Positions 24,321 to 32,886 are shown, numbered from the stretch's first letter. The stretch is DNA of 39,985 nt from Phenylobacterium sp. (GCF_025351295.1 NZ_JANXWD010000031.1:1-39985); one strand, 5' to 3'. Numbers and translations are program-made. Notes: generated from the sequence alone by a model not told the origin.

Positions 24321-25253
24321 ATGGTCACGCGCGTCACCACCCCCGGCAACTACTCGGCCGTGCTCACCAACCTGTTGGCGGCCCAGCAGCGCCAGATGGA
24401 GGCGGGCAACAAGGTCTCCACCCAGCGCAACGGCAACGACCTGAAGGACTACGCCAAGTCCTCGGAACTGCTGACCGCCATGCGCTCGGTGCAGTCCCGC
24501 CTGAGCGTCTTCCAGGACCAGAGCAAGGTCCTGTCGGACAAGCTCTCCACCCAGGACAGCGGCCTGAACCGCGTTGCCGACGCCGCCCAGCAGATCCGCC
24601 AGATCATGGCCGAGGCCCTGGCCACCGGGCGCGCGGACACCCTGGTCGAGGACATCCAGGCCCAGATGAGCAACGCGGTCGAAGGGATGAACTCGCGCTA
24701 TGGCGGCAAGTACCTGTTCGCCGGCGGGCAGGTCGACACCCAGCCGGTGACCGCTACCCAGCTCAGCGACCTCACCGCCGCGCCCGCGATCATCGCCAAC
24801 TTCTTCAAGAACGACAATTTCCAGGTTCAGGCCAAGCTGGACGAGTCCACCACGGTGACCACCGGGATCAAGGCCGACGACATCGGCACTGGCATGCTGA
24901 CCGCCCTGCAGACCTTCGAGAGCTTCAACCAGAGCGGCGCGGGGCCGTTCACCGGCCCCCTGACCGCCGCCCAGACGACCTTCCTGCAGGGCCAGCTGGC
25001 CAGCTGGGAGACCGTCCGCTCCGACGTCACCCAGATCGCCGCCCACAACGGCACCAACCAGGCGCGGCTGGATACGGTGGCCGCCGACCTGACCACGCGC
25101 CAGAACTCGCTGGCCGGAATGCTCGGCGACATCACCGACGCCGACATGGCCGAGGCCTCGACGCAGCTGCAGCAGGCGCAGCTGTCGGTGCAGTCGTCGG
25201 CCTATGTGTTCCAATCCCTCAAGGACTCGTCGCTGCTCAACTTCCTGAGATGA
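24321..25253 (+). CDS. flgL: Flagellar hook-associated protein 3 FlgL
   Basis: This 310-residue flagellin-like protein is the second junction protein between hook and filament. The N-terminal half shows RVTTPGNYSAVLTNLLAAQ and GNKVSTQRNGNDLKDYAKS, with a flagellin-type coil and AQQIRQIMAEALATGRAD. Then comes NSRYGGKYLFAGGQVDTQPV, the FlgL-type FxG block. The C-terminal coil has TDADMAEASTQLQQAQLSVQ and ends SLLNFLR, as flagellins and FlgL do. It follows flgK by 12 bases and ends the operon. Confidence 0.94.
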   Translation: MVTRVTTPGNYSAVLTNLLAAQQRQMEAGNKVSTQRNGNDLKDYAKSSELLTAMRSVQSRLSVFQDQSKVLSDKLSTQDSGLNRVADAAQQIRQIMAEALATGRADTLVEDIQAQMSNAVEGMNSRYGGKYLFAGGQVDTQPVTATQLSDLTAAPAIIANFFKNDNFQVQAKLDESTTVTTGIKADDIGTGMLTALQTFESFNQSGAGPFTGPLTAAQTTFLQGQLASWETVRSDVTQIAAHNGTNQARLDTVAADLTTRQNSLAGMLGDITDADMAEASTQLQQAQLSVQSSAYVFQSLKDSSLLNFLR

Positions 25254-25284
25254 GCTAGGCTCCGGGTTTCCCGGAGGAGTTCGC

Positions 25285-26295
25285 ATGCGTCTGGCAGTCC
25301 TGATCGCGGCCCTGGTCGCCGGTGCAGCGCCGGCGTGGGCGCAGCTCGCCGGGGCGAGCGACCCAGGTTGTCAGGCCGCCATCGCCTATTCGGCCGCCCG
25401 CCGGGGGGCCGCGGTGCTGGTGCTCCGGAGCGGCAAGCCGGTCTGCGAGGGCTATACGGGGATCGGCGGGCCCGCCAAGGCCATGGAGACGGCCTCCGGG
25501 ACCAAGAGCTTCTCCGGCCTGATGCTGGCCGCGGCGGTGCAGGACGGCCTGCTGACCCTGGACGAGCCGCTGGCCAGGACGCTGCCGGAGTGGCGCGACG
25601 ATCCGCAGAAGGCCCGGGTCACGCTCCGCCAGCTGCTCAGCCTGACCTCGGGGATGCACAGCCAGGTGGGCCGACCGCCCACCTATGCCGACGCGGTCGC
25701 CATGGGGCTCTCCACCCCGCCCGGCGAGGTGTTCGCCTACGGCCCCGCGCCCTATCAGCTGTTCGGCGAGATCATGCGCCGCAAACTGCTCGCCGCCGGC
25801 CAGCCGGGCGACCCTTACCTCTATCTCAAGCGCCGCATCCTCGACCCGATCGGCCTGGTCCCGGGCGAATGGCGGCGGATGCCGAACGGCGACGCCCTGC
25901 TGCCGCAGGGTGCGGTGCTGACGGTGCGCGAGTGGGTCAAGTTGGGCGAACTGGTGCGCGCCGGCGGGGTCTGGAACGGCAAGGCCCTGGTGGACAAGGC
26001 GACCTTCGCCGAACTGTTCAAGGGCTCCAGGGCCAACGGCGCCTACGGCATCACCTTCTGGCTGGCCCGGCCGACCACAGCCACCGATCCGGTCACCGCC
26101 GGCAACGACCTCAGCCGGGCGAGCGGCCTGCCCGACGACCTGGTGCTGGCGGCCGGCGCCGGCGACCAGCGCCTCTACATCGTCGGCTCGCAGCAGCTGG
26201 TGGTGGCCCGCCTCGCCGCCTTCGAAGGCCTCGGTGGCGGGGCCGCCGCCACCCGCTGGTCCGACACCGAGTTCATCCGCTTCTTCCTGAAGTGA
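25285..26295 (+). CDS. Exported beta-lactamase-family serine hydrolase (class C fold)
   Basis: This 336-residue protein has a signal peptide (residues 1-20, ending in AWAQ). It has the serine hydrolase block ASGTKSFSGLMLAAAVQDGL, whose SGTK gives the nucleophile Ser and the Lys of the SxxK motif. LDEPLARTLPEWR and VTLRQLLSLTSGM are typical of class C and related esterase-like members. The usual second motif YxN appears as YGPAPYQLFGEIM, so Asn is not at its expected place. No clear KTG/HxG is seen near the end. It may be an esterase or peptidase rather than a lactamase. GGAGGAG precedes the ATG. It starts 31 bases after flgL but is unrelated to it. Confidence 0.85.
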   Translation: MRLAVLIAALVAGAAPAWAQLAGASDPGCQAAIAYSAARRGAAVLVLRSGKPVCEGYTGIGGPAKAMETASGTKSFSGLMLAAAVQDGLLTLDEPLARTLPEWRDDPQKARVTLRQLLSLTSGMHSQVGRPPTYADAVAMGLSTPPGEVFAYGPAPYQLFGEIMRRKLLAAGQPGDPYLYLKRRILDPIGLVPGEWRRMPNGDALLPQGAVLTVREWVKLGELVRAGGVWNGKALVDKATFAELFKGSRANGAYGITFWLARPTTATDPVTAGNDLSRASGLPDDLVLAAGAGDQRLYIVGSQQLVVARLAAFEGLGGGAAATRWSDTEFIRFFLK

Positions 26296-26341
26296 GACCG
26301 CGGCCTCGAAAACCCCGGCCGCAACCGCTACATAGCAGCCG

Positions 26342-27535
26342 ATGAACGCCCCGGTGGCCCTGCCCGACACCCTGCCCGACACCCTGCCCGACGGCCTGAT
26401 CGCCGCCGTGCGAGACGCCGTGCGCCTGCCGGCCGGGACGCGGATCGTGGCGGCCATGTCGGGCGGAGTAGACTCCACGGTGACCGCCGCCCTGTTGGCC
26501 CGGGCCGATTATGACGTGGTCGGCGTGACGCTGCAGCTCTACGACCACGGCGCGGCGATCCAGAAGAAGGGCGCCTGCTGCGCCGGCCAGGACATCCACG
26601 ACGCGCGCACCGCCGCCGAGGCGATCGGCATCGCCCACTACGTCCTGGACTACGAGAGCCGGTTCAAGGAACAGGTCATCGAGGAGTTCGCCGACGCCTA
26701 CCTGCGCGGCGAGACCCCGGTCCCCTGCATCCGCTGCAATCAGACGGTGAAGTTCCGCGACCTGCTGGATGTGGCCCGCGACCTGGGCGCCGAGGCCATG
26801 GCCACCGGCCACTACGTCGGCCGCGCTGTGGGCACGGACGGGCCGGAGCTGCACCGGGCCGCCGATGCGGCGCGGGACCAGTCCTACTTCCTGTTCGCCA
26901 CTACGGCGGAGCAGCTGGCCTATCTGCGCTTCCCGCTGGGCGGGCTGCCGAAGCCGGCGGTGCGGGCGGCGGCGACCGCGCTCGGCCTCCGCGTGGCCGA
27001 CAAGCCGGACAGCCAGGACATCTGCTTCGTGCCGGAAGGCCGCTACACCACGGTCATCGACCGCTTGCGCCCGCAGGGGGCCCTGGCTGGCGACATCGTC
27101 CACCTGGATGGCCGCGTCCTGGGCCGCCACGAGGGCGTGACCCGCTACACCATCGGCCAGCGCCGGGGGCTGAACGTGGCCGTGGGCGACCCGCTGTTCG
27201 TGGTCAAGATCGACGCCGATGCGCGCCAGGTGATCGTCGCGCCGCGCGAGGCGCTGCTGACCCATGCGCTCAGCCTGAAGGAAACCAACTGGATCGGCGA
27301 CGGCGCCTCGTTCGAGGCCGCCTGCGACGCCGCGCGCCCGGTGCTGGCCCGCGTCCGCTCGACCCGCGAGCCGGTACTCGGCCGCCTGGCCCGAGTGAAC
27401 GGCGAACCCGGCGTGGTGTTCGACACCGCCGAGGAGGGCGTGGCCCCCGGCCAGGCCTGCGTGCTCTATGCGCCGGAAGCTCCTAGCCGGGTGCTGGGCG
27501 GCGGCTTTATCCTGGGCACGGTTCGCGACATCTAG
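26342..27535 (+). CDS. mnmA: tRNA-specific 2-thiouridylase MnmA
   Basis: This 397-residue enzyme thiolates U34 of Glu, Gln and Lys tRNAs using ATP and a persulphide donor. The PP-loop [11 protein letters not shown] is at about residues 40-50. [15 protein letters not shown] follows, and then [12 protein letters not shown] holds the first catalytic Cys. ATGHYVGR and the block [12 protein letters not shown], with the second catalytic Cys near residue 227, are present. [11 protein letters not shown] marks the central domain. Residues 8-17 are a repeat [11 protein letters not shown] encoded by 12-base direct repeats, an extension not typical of the family. A small gene follows after 11 bases. Confidence 0.96.
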   Translation: MNAPVALPDTLPDTLPDGLIAAVRDAVRLPAGTRIVAAMSGGVDSTVTAALLARADYDVVGVTLQLYDHGAAIQKKGACCAGQDIHDARTAAEAIGIAHYVLDYESRFKEQVIEEFADAYLRGETPVPCIRCNQTVKFRDLLDVARDLGAEAMATGHYVGRAVGTDGPELHRAADAARDQSYFLFATTAEQLAYLRFPLGGLPKPAVRAAATALGLRVADKPDSQDICFVPEGRYTTVIDRLRPQGALAGDIVHLDGRVLGRHEGVTRYTIGQRRGLNVAVGDPLFVVKIDADARQVIVAPREALLTHALSLKETNWIGDGASFEAACDAARPVLARVRSTREPVLGRLARVNGEPGVVFDTAEEGVAPGQACVLYAPEAPSRVLGGGFILGTVRDI

Positions 27536-27546
27536 AGGGTGGGCGC

Positions 27547-27744
27547 ATGGACGCGCGGCAGCTGGTGGACATCGCCTGTGACGAGGACCCTCGCGCGCCC
27601 TGCCTGTGGGCGCCGTCCGACCTCTTCGCCGAACTCTGCGAGTCGATCCGCCAGCAGCCCAACGTCGCCGGTGTGGTGATCTATCGCCACAAGACCATCC
27701 GCGACGGCGGCCCCTATTGCGACGTCACCACCCGAGCGCCCTGA
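27547..27744 (+). CDS. Small hypothetical protein
   Basis: This 65-residue protein reads MDARQLVDIACDEDPRAPC, WAPSDLFAELCESIRQQP and VAGVVIYRHKTIRDGGPYC. It has an even codon usage like its neighbours and starts 11 bases after mnmA, with GGGTGGG before the ATG. I do not recognise the family. Position suggests cotranscription with mnmA. Confidence 0.6.
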   Translation: MDARQLVDIACDEDPRAPCLWAPSDLFAELCESIRQQPNVAGVVIYRHKTIRDGGPYCDVTTRAP

Positions 27745-27769
27745 GCGGGGTCGGGCGCTGGTCCGTGAA

Positions 27770-28420
27770 TCACCGATGCGGCGAGGCCGGGCCGGCCTTC
27801 GTCACCGGCGCCGCCACCTCGTTCCGCCGTAGCAGCGGGAGGGTCCAGGGCGGGTCGTAGAACCAGGCGGTCGGACGCGCCGTGGCCCGCCACAGGCTCG
27901 CGGAGAGCGCGGCCTGCAGGGTCCGCGATTGCGTCCCCACAGCCTTCGGTCCGCGTGCGCCGGTGAAGCGCAGGACGGCGAAGTCCTGGGCCGGCAGGGC
28001 TGTCAGCCGCACCGACGGATCGCTCGGCGTGGGCAGTGTCGCCAGGGTGTATTTGGCCGGCATGAAGAACTGTACCACCCAGCCGTCCGCGCCCGCATTG
28101 GCCTGGGCGACCGGCGATGTCATCGCGATGGTCTCGGCCGCGCGGCCTTGCGCGACCGGCGCGGTCATCGCGACGCCCGCTTTCGCCTGATTGGCGCCGA
28201 AGATATAGGCCGCCACCCGCCGGAAGCCCGCGTTGCGGGCCGCCTCTTCCGGCCCGGTGACGGTGGTTTCGGCGGCGATGCGCGGCGCATAGCGGCGGAT
28301 CTCCACTGAGCCCACCTGCTCGACCACGGTGTAGCGCGGCTGCTCGGTCCCGGCGCGGAGACCGAATGTCTGGCCGACGCCCTCGAATATCAGCAACAGG
28401 ATTTCACCGACGCCCGCCAT
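27770..28420 (-). CDS. SOUL-family haem-binding protein
   Basis: This 216-residue protein has the SOUL domain: QPRYTVVEQVGSVEIRRYAP, AAETTVTG, GFRRVAAYIFGANQ, then VAMTAPVAQ and IAMTSPVAQ, the paired M-T-x-P-V blocks that mark the family. Later come WVVQFFMPAKYTLATLPTPS and YDPPWTLPLLRRNEV near the C-terminus. The first 20 residues are hydrophobic (GEILLLIFEGVGQTFGL) and may be a membrane anchor or signal. SOUL proteins bind haem or tetrapyrroles; the physiological role in bacteria is unclear. It ends convergent to the small gene at 27744 and diverges from the thiolase gene. Confidence 0.9.
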   Translation of the reverse strand: MAGVGEILLLIFEGVGQTFGLRAGTEQPRYTVVEQVGSVEIRRYAPRIAAETTVTGPEEAARNAGFRRVAAYIFGANQAKAGVAMTAPVAQGRAAETIAMTSPVAQANAGADGWVVQFFMPAKYTLATLPTPSDPSVRLTALPAQDFAVLRFTGARGPKAVGTQSRTLQAALSASLWRATARPTAWFYDPPWTLPLLRRNEVAAPVTKAGPASPHR

Positions 28421-28521
28421 ACCGATCTCCCTGCCCCGCTGCAGGTAGGCGCGCAGGCTGCCACATCAAGGCGCCGCCGCGTGAAGATGACGTCGATGGC
28501 CGGCGCCGCTATATCTGCCGG

Positions 28522-29712
28522 ATGACCAGCGCCGCAGACCCCGTCGTCATCGCCAGCTACGCCCGCACGCCCATGGGCGGCTTCCAGGGCGCGCTCTCCG
28601 GCCTGAAGGCCACCCAGCTCGGCGCGGCCGCCGTGCGCGCGGCGGTGGAGCGTTCGGGCGCCGACCTGGCGGCGATCGAGCAGATCGTCATGGGCTGCGT
28701 GCTGCCGGCCGGCCTCGGCCAGGCCCCGGCGCGGCAGGCGGCGCTGGGCGCGGGCCTGCCCAACTCGGTCGAGGCGACCACGGTCAACAAGATGTGCGGC
28801 TCGGGCATGCAGGCCGCGATCCTGGCGCATGACGCCCTGGCGGCCGGCACGGTGGACATCGTCGTGGCCGGCGGCATGGAGAGCATGACCAACGCCCCCT
28901 ACCTGATGACCAAGCACCGGGGCGGGGCCCGGATCGGCCACGATACGATGTTCGACCACATGTACCTGGACGGGCTGGAGGATGCCTATGAGCCGGGTCG
29001 GCTGATGGGCAGCTTCGCGGAAGAGACCGCCAGGCAGTACCAGTTCACCCGCGAGGCCCAGGACGAATACGCCATCGCCTCGCTCAGCAAGGCCCGCGCC
29101 GCGGTCGAGAGCGGGGCCTTCGCAAAGGAGATCGTCGCCGTCGAAGTCACCGACCGCAAGGGCACCGTCACTGTCAGCCAGGACGAACAGCCTCTGAAGG
29201 CCGATCCGGCCAAGATCCCGACCCTGAAGCCCGCCTTCGCCAAGGACGGCACGATCACCGCCGCCAATGCCAGCTCGATCAGCGACGGAGCCGCGGCCCT
29301 GGTGCTGACGCGCGAGAGTGTCGCCAGGCGCCTGGGCATGACCGTCGTCGCCCGCATCGCCGGCCATGCCGCCCACGCCCACGAGCCTGGCCTGTTCACC
29401 ACCGCTCCGGTCCCGGCGATCCGCAAGGCCCTGACCCGCGCCGGGTGGAGCGTCGACGACGTCGACCTGTTCGAGGTCAACGAGGCCTTCGCCGTGGTCG
29501 CCATGATCGCCGAGCGCGACCTGGGTCTCGACCGGGCGAAGCTGAACGTCAACGGCGGCGCCTGCGCCCTGGGCCACCCGATCGGGGCCAGCGGCGCCCG
29601 CATCCTGGCCACCCTGCTGAGCGCGCTCCAGGCCCGCGGCGGCAAGCGCGGCGTCGCCAGCCTGTGCATCGGCGGCGGCGAGGCCACCGCCATGGCCGTG
29701 GAGCTCGCCTAG
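28522..29712 (+). CDS. Acetyl-CoA C-acyltransferase (thiolase)
   Basis: This 396-residue enzyme condenses or cleaves acyl-CoA thioesters. The start IASYARTPMGGFQGALSGL is typical. The first active Cys is Cys92 in NKMCGSGMQAAILAHDAL, and GGMESMTNAPYLM follows. The C-terminal catalytic blocks are VNEAFAVVA, NVNGGACALGHPIGASGAR (with the catalytic His) and CIGGGEATAMAVE (the second Cys). Length and motifs fit a biosynthetic-type acetyl-CoA acetyltransferase. A beta-oxidation thiolase cannot be excluded, and no fad or pha gene is adjacent. The ATG at 28522 gives the normal N-terminus; the open frame extends upstream without family similarity. Confidence 0.93.
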   Translation: MTSAADPVVIASYARTPMGGFQGALSGLKATQLGAAAVRAAVERSGADLAAIEQIVMGCVLPAGLGQAPARQAALGAGLPNSVEATTVNKMCGSGMQAAILAHDALAAGTVDIVVAGGMESMTNAPYLMTKHRGGARIGHDTMFDHMYLDGLEDAYEPGRLMGSFAEETARQYQFTREAQDEYAIASLSKARAAVESGAFAKEIVAVEVTDRKGTVTVSQDEQPLKADPAKIPTLKPAFAKDGTITAANASSISDGAAALVLTRESVARRLGMTVVARIAGHAAHAHEPGLFTTAPVPAIRKALTRAGWSVDDVDLFEVNEAFAVVAMIAERDLGLDRAKLNVNGGACALGHPIGASGARILATLLSALQARGGKRGVASLCIGGGEATAMAVELA

Positions 29713-29791
29713 CCGGGAGGCGCCGCCTCCGGAAGTCTGCCCGTGCGGCCCGCAAACGTGGTCAGGTGGTCGGTGTTCACGAGAGCGTGAT

Positions 29792-29822
29792 GCTACCGTC
29801 ACGTCTCGAGGATTACGGTAGC
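29792..29822. promoter_or_regulatory. Inverted repeat upstream of the PEP-CTERM hydrolase gene
   Basis: GCTACCGT and ACGGTAGC form an 8-bp perfect inverted repeat with a 15-base spacer, 27-57 bases upstream of the start. This could be an operator or a leader hairpin. Confidence 0.45.
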
Positions 29823-29848
29823 GCTGTTATCCACAAGTGAGCGTTGTC

Positions 29849-30787
29849 ATGAAGTTTGTCGCGATCTGCGCCTCGGCGCTGGCCCTCGGCCTCCTCGCGT
29901 TGGCGCCGGCGCAGGCCAAGCCGACCGGGCTCTATGTGTTCGGCGACAGCCTGGTCGATGCGGGCAACCTGGATGCCGCGGTCGGCAGCGACGTCTTCAA
30001 CCCGGCCGCCCTGGGCTATTTCCCCGGCCGGTTCACCAACGGCCCGGTCTACACCGACCTGCTGAGCAAGGCGCTGACCGGCGCCTACATGACCCCGTCG
30101 CTGCTGGGCGGCGACAACTATGGGTTCGCCGACGCGCGCGCGGTGGAGCTGGGCGCCCCGGTCCCGGCGCTCGACCTGCAGCTGGGCGCCTACTTCGCCG
30201 ACCATGCCGGCGTGGCCGATCCCAATGCGCTGTTCATCCTCAATATCGGCGGCAACGACACCTTCGGGCTCGAGGACGGCGACATCGGCCCCTACACGCC
30301 GGCCGCCTACGCCGCCCTGGTGACCAGCAGCATCCTGGATGCCGTGCAGGCGCTGGACGCCGCGGGCGCGCGCAACATCCTGGTCGCCGGCAACCCGGTG
30401 TTCGATCCGCAGGGTGCGGCCCTGGACGCCGACCTGCAGAGCGCGCTCGACGCGTTCGAGCCGACCTTCGCCGGCCACCTGCTGCGCCTGGACTATCAGA
30501 GCCTGTTCCCGGCCCTGGTCGGCAATCCGGGCGCCTTTGGCCTCCCGGACTTCATCGACACCTCGACGCCCTGCATGAACATGCGGCCGGTGATCGGCGG
30601 CAAGGTCGATTGCCGCGGCTACCTGTTCTTTGACGACACCCACCCGACCGCCGAGGTGCAGGGCGCGATCTTCCGCCAGGTCGAACAGCTCACCGGCGTG
30701 CCGGAGCCGGCCACCTGGACCCTGCTGATCGCCGGCTTCGGCCTGACCGGCGTGACGCTGCGGCGGCGCCGCATGGCGTTGGCCTAG
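29849..30787 (+). CDS. Exported SGNH/GDSL hydrolase with PEP-CTERM sorting signal
   Basis: This 312-residue protein has a signal peptide (MKFVAICASALALGLLALAP, then AQA). It has the GDSL block YVFGDSLVDAGN with the nucleophile Ser. NIGGNDTF gives the Gly and Asn of blocks II and III, and FFDDTHPTAEVQG has the catalytic Asp and His of block V. It ends VPEPATWTLLIAGFGLTGV followed by LRRRR, a complete PEP-CTERM signal (PEP motif, hydrophobic span, basic tail). Such proteins are cut by an exosortase and moved to the surface or exopolysaccharide. The ATG at 29849 is preferred to a GTG at 29837, because it gives a clean signal peptide. A lipase or esterase activity is likely. Confidence 0.92.
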   Translation: MKFVAICASALALGLLALAPAQAKPTGLYVFGDSLVDAGNLDAAVGSDVFNPAALGYFPGRFTNGPVYTDLLSKALTGAYMTPSLLGGDNYGFADARAVELGAPVPALDLQLGAYFADHAGVADPNALFILNIGGNDTFGLEDGDIGPYTPAAYAALVTSSILDAVQALDAAGARNILVAGNPVFDPQGAALDADLQSALDAFEPTFAGHLLRLDYQSLFPALVGNPGAFGLPDFIDTSTPCMNMRPVIGGKVDCRGYLFFDDTHPTAEVQGAIFRQVEQLTGVPEPATWTLLIAGFGLTGVTLRRRRMALA

Positions 30788-30799
30788 TCGCGGCGCAAT

Positions 30800-30952
30800 G
30801 GCTCCCCGTTGGGGGAGCTGTCAGCGAAGCTGACTGAGGGGGTCTGCTCAGAACCCTCCTCACCCATCTTCGAGGCGCCGATAGGGCTGTGGCGGCTCCA
30901 TTGGTGTGGACCCCCTGCGGCGCTTCGCGCCACCTCCCCAACGGGGGGAGGA
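30800..30952. repeat. Intergenic inverted repeat with CTCCCC-type ends
   Basis: GCTCCCCGTTGGGGGAGCTG (30801-30820) and CACCTCCCCAACGGGGGGAG (30931-30950) are mutually complementary, and each can also fold on itself. The inner parts GGGGGTC (30838-30844) and GACCCCC (30909-30915) pair as well. The first small hairpin probably terminates the hydrolase gene. The whole has the look of a mobile palindromic unit. No gene lies in 30788-31059. Confidence 0.8.
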
Positions 30953-31059
30953 ACTATGGCTCCAGGGTCACTTCGACGGCCATGTTCACGCGCCTCGTCT
31001 GTCCCGAGGACGAACCACGGCGTCCGGTCCCGACAGCCGGGCTGCCGGTCTTCCTGCCG

Positions 31060-31650
31060 CTACCGTTTCTGGGCGGCCAGCTTCTCCACGTTGATGGTCA
31101 TGCCGCCCTTCATGCCGGGGACGGTCATGTTGACGTCGCCGGCCTTCATGCCCGCCGGGCATGCGCCTTCCCAGGTGGCGTCGATGCTCATCTCGTGCGC
31201 GCCGTTGGCCTGGGGCATGCTCGATCCGGTGGTCACGCTGTTGATCTTGACCGTGTACTTCGAGTTGAAGTCGCCGGTGGCCGTGCCGGTCGACACCAGG
31301 TGACCCGCCCCGCCCATGTCGCACTCGCTCTCGAACTTCCAGCCGCCGGCCGTCGGCGTGACCGAGTTCTTGCTGCACGGATTGTCCTTGCTCATGGCCT
31401 GGCCCCAGATCGCCATCTTGGCGTCGGTGTCGCTGTCCAGGCACATCTTCATCGTTTGATGCATGCCCTGGCCGGTCATGGTCTGGGCCCAGAGCCCGGC
31501 TTTGCGTTGCGGGGGGCCAATCGGAGCCGCCGCCATGGCGCTGACCGGGGCGGCCTCGCCGGTCTTCGCCGGGTCCGCCGATTTCTTCTGGCAGGCGCTC
31601 AAGGCCCCCACGGCCACCACACCCACGCACACGATCGCCAAACGCCGCAT
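31060..31650 (-). CDS. DUF3617-family lipoprotein
   Basis: This 196-residue protein begins MRRLAIVCVGVVAVGALSAC, a lipoprotein signal with lipobox ALSAC. The body matches the DUF3617 pattern: RKAGLWAQTMTGQGM, TMKMCLDSDTD, a Cys in NPCSKNSVTPTAGGWKFES, then CDMGGAGHLVSTGTATGDF and GACPAGMKAGDVN. The function of the family is unknown. GGAGGG stands before the ATG at 31650; longer in-frame starts lack the signal. It ends next to the repeat region and diverges from the second GNAT_5 gene. Confidence 0.88.
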   Translation of the reverse strand: MRRLAIVCVGVVAVGALSACQKKSADPAKTGEAAPVSAMAAAPIGPPQRKAGLWAQTMTGQGMHQTMKMCLDSDTDAKMAIWGQAMSKDNPCSKNSVTPTAGGWKFESECDMGGAGHLVSTGTATGDFNSKYTVKINSVTTGSSMPQANGAHEMSIDATWEGACPAGMKAGDVNMTVPGMKGGMTINVEKLAAQKR

Positions 31651-31747
31651 CTTGATCCCTCCGTCCACGTTCCCCAGCATGGAGTCTAGCTCGGGAGCGC
31701 CGACCGTGGCGAGGGCGTTTCCGATCCAGGGCCGAAGGAGATTTGAG

Positions 31748-32014
31748 ATGTCCGAGCTGCGCGACACCGGCGCCCGCTACGAGATGGACGAGCAGGGCCT
31801 CACCGCCTACGCTGACTATCGCAAGACCGACGGCCGGCTCTACATCGACTACGTGTTCAGCCCGCCGCCCCTGCGCGGCAGCGGGGCGTCGGGACGCCTG
31901 ATGGCCGCCCTGGCCGCCGACGCCCGCGCCCAGGGCCTCAAGGTCACCCCGATCTGCGGCTACGCCGCCGCCTGGCTCAGGCGCAGCCACGAGTTCCGCG
32001 ACCTGGTTGGGTAG
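31748..32014 (+). CDS. Small GNAT-like N-acetyltransferase (GNAT_5/YidJ type), second copy
   Basis: This 88-residue protein has the short GNAT form: LTAYADYRKTDGRLYIDYVF, then PPLRGSGASGRLMAALAADA (the acetyl-CoA loop, R-G-S-G-A-S-G), and VTPICGYAAAWLRRSHEFRD. It is a distant paralogue of the protein at 11572-11883, sharing layout and the conserved P-x-C closing block. AAGGAG precedes the ATG at 31748. A hairpin (CGGCCCG-cggt-CGGGCCG, 32052-32069) after the stop may terminate it. Confidence 0.88.
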   Translation: MSELRDTGARYEMDEQGLTAYADYRKTDGRLYIDYVFSPPPLRGSGASGRLMAALAADARAQGLKVTPICGYAAAWLRRSHEFRDLVG

Positions 32015-32252
32015 GGCGGCAACTACAGCGCGCGCGCGAGTTCGCCGTCCTCGGCCCGCGGTCGGGCCGCTGCAACCGGTGTTCTGTTGGCGGGAAGGCG
32101 AGAAGGGCGAATACTGTGTGAGGCAAGCCGAGGCGCGCCGGCTGCACGGCCACAAGCCTAACGATCACGGTTAACCGCGTCCCCGGCCGGGCCACACCGC
32201 ACGCCCACCCCGCAGCCGGCGTCCCGCTCCGGGACGCCCGCGAGTCCGCCCG
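32015..32252. other. Gene-free gap
   Basis: This 238-base stretch between the acetyltransferase and the next minus-strand gene holds a possible terminator hairpin at 32052-32069 and otherwise nothing I can identify. Confidence 0.6.
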
Positions 32253-32540
32253 TCAGGTGCGGGCGGAGATCGCGTCCAGGGTCTGGACGCGGGCTTCCAG
32301 GTCGTCGACCAGACGGCGCGCGATGTCCCGGATGCCCGGGGCATAGGCGTCTCCGCCCTCGGCGATCTCGGCGGCCAGGGCCTCGAGATCCGTCATGGCG
32401 GTGGTGAACGTCTTGATGTGATCCTTGGCCAGTTGTCGGGCCTCGGCCTGCAGGCGCTGCACGCGCTGCGCCACGGTTTCGGTCTTCGGCAGTACGGTCT
32501 TCAGGTCGTTGTCGGCGACCACGCTGAGAGACGGTGACAT
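32253..32540 (-). CDS. Small helical protein of unknown function
   Basis: This 95-residue protein reads MSPSLSVVADNDLKTVLPK, VAQRVQRLQAEARQLAKDHI, MTDLEALAAEIAEGGDAYA and GIRDIARRLVDDLEARVQTL. It is almost entirely amphipathic helix with heptad-like spacing, so a coiled coil or four-helix bundle is likely. The ATG at 32540 is chosen because GAGGA lies at suitable distance; a TTG 15 bases upstream is possible. I believe similar proteins occur across the Caulobacteraceae, but I know of no function. Confidence 0.78.
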   Translation of the reverse strand: MSPSLSVVADNDLKTVLPKTETVAQRVQRLQAEARQLAKDHIKTFTTAMTDLEALAAEIAEGGDAYAPGIRDIARRLVDDLEARVQTLDAISART

Positions 32541-32883
32541 CCTTATGATCCTCAAAATGCCTACCCAAGGTCACATACGGCCCGCGATCCCCGTTGGATC
32601 ACACCCAGGCAACCCTGCTGTCCCAAGTTACGCCCTGAGATAGCAGCGGTTGCCTGACAACCGCATGAACGGCGCCAGTTAACCCTGTTGCCGGAGCAGG
32701 TGCGGCGCCGGAGACACGGTATGTGGTTAACCTAGCGCGGCGTTTAGTGCGGTGAGGACGGGACGGGCGACTAGAACCTTTCTGGTTCAAGCGGACTCAC
32801 TTGAACCAGCTAAAAAGGCTCTACCTGTTTGAATTAGAGCGCGTCGGGCGGCGAAACCGGGATCCACTTTCGCCTGACGCGCT
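32541..32883. other. Intergenic region: leader of the helical protein gene plus a double palindrome
   Basis: No gene is seen. Near 32646-32664 a short hairpin GCGGTTG-cctga-CAACCGC lies in the leader of the minus-strand gene. Two GTTAAC sites lie at about 32678 and 32726. The rest, from 32773, is the double palindrome listed separately. Confidence 0.6.
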
Positions 32884-32886
32884 CTA
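32773..32886. repeat. Double palindromic repeat element beside vapC
   Basis: The first palindrome is CTGGTTCAAG-cggactca-CTTGAACCAG, flanked by CCTTT and AAAGG (32773-32822). The second has arms TAGAGCGCGTCGGGCGGCGAA (32835-32855) and TTTCGCCTGACGCGCTCTA (32868-32886) around ccgggatccac. Repeats of this GAGCGCGTC...GACGCGCTC type are common between alphaproteobacterial genes. Its right end contains the vapC stop codon. Confidence 0.85.

Noticed and set aside
22209..25286. A 1025-codon open frame antisense to flgK and flgL
   Set aside because: Composition is Gly/Arg/Ala/Val-rich as expected of antisense frames in high-GC DNA, and the plus strand holds clear FlgK and FlgL.
32676..32732. GTTAAC sites as CtrA boxes
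   Set aside because: The spacing between TTAA halves does not fit TTAA-N7-TTAA.
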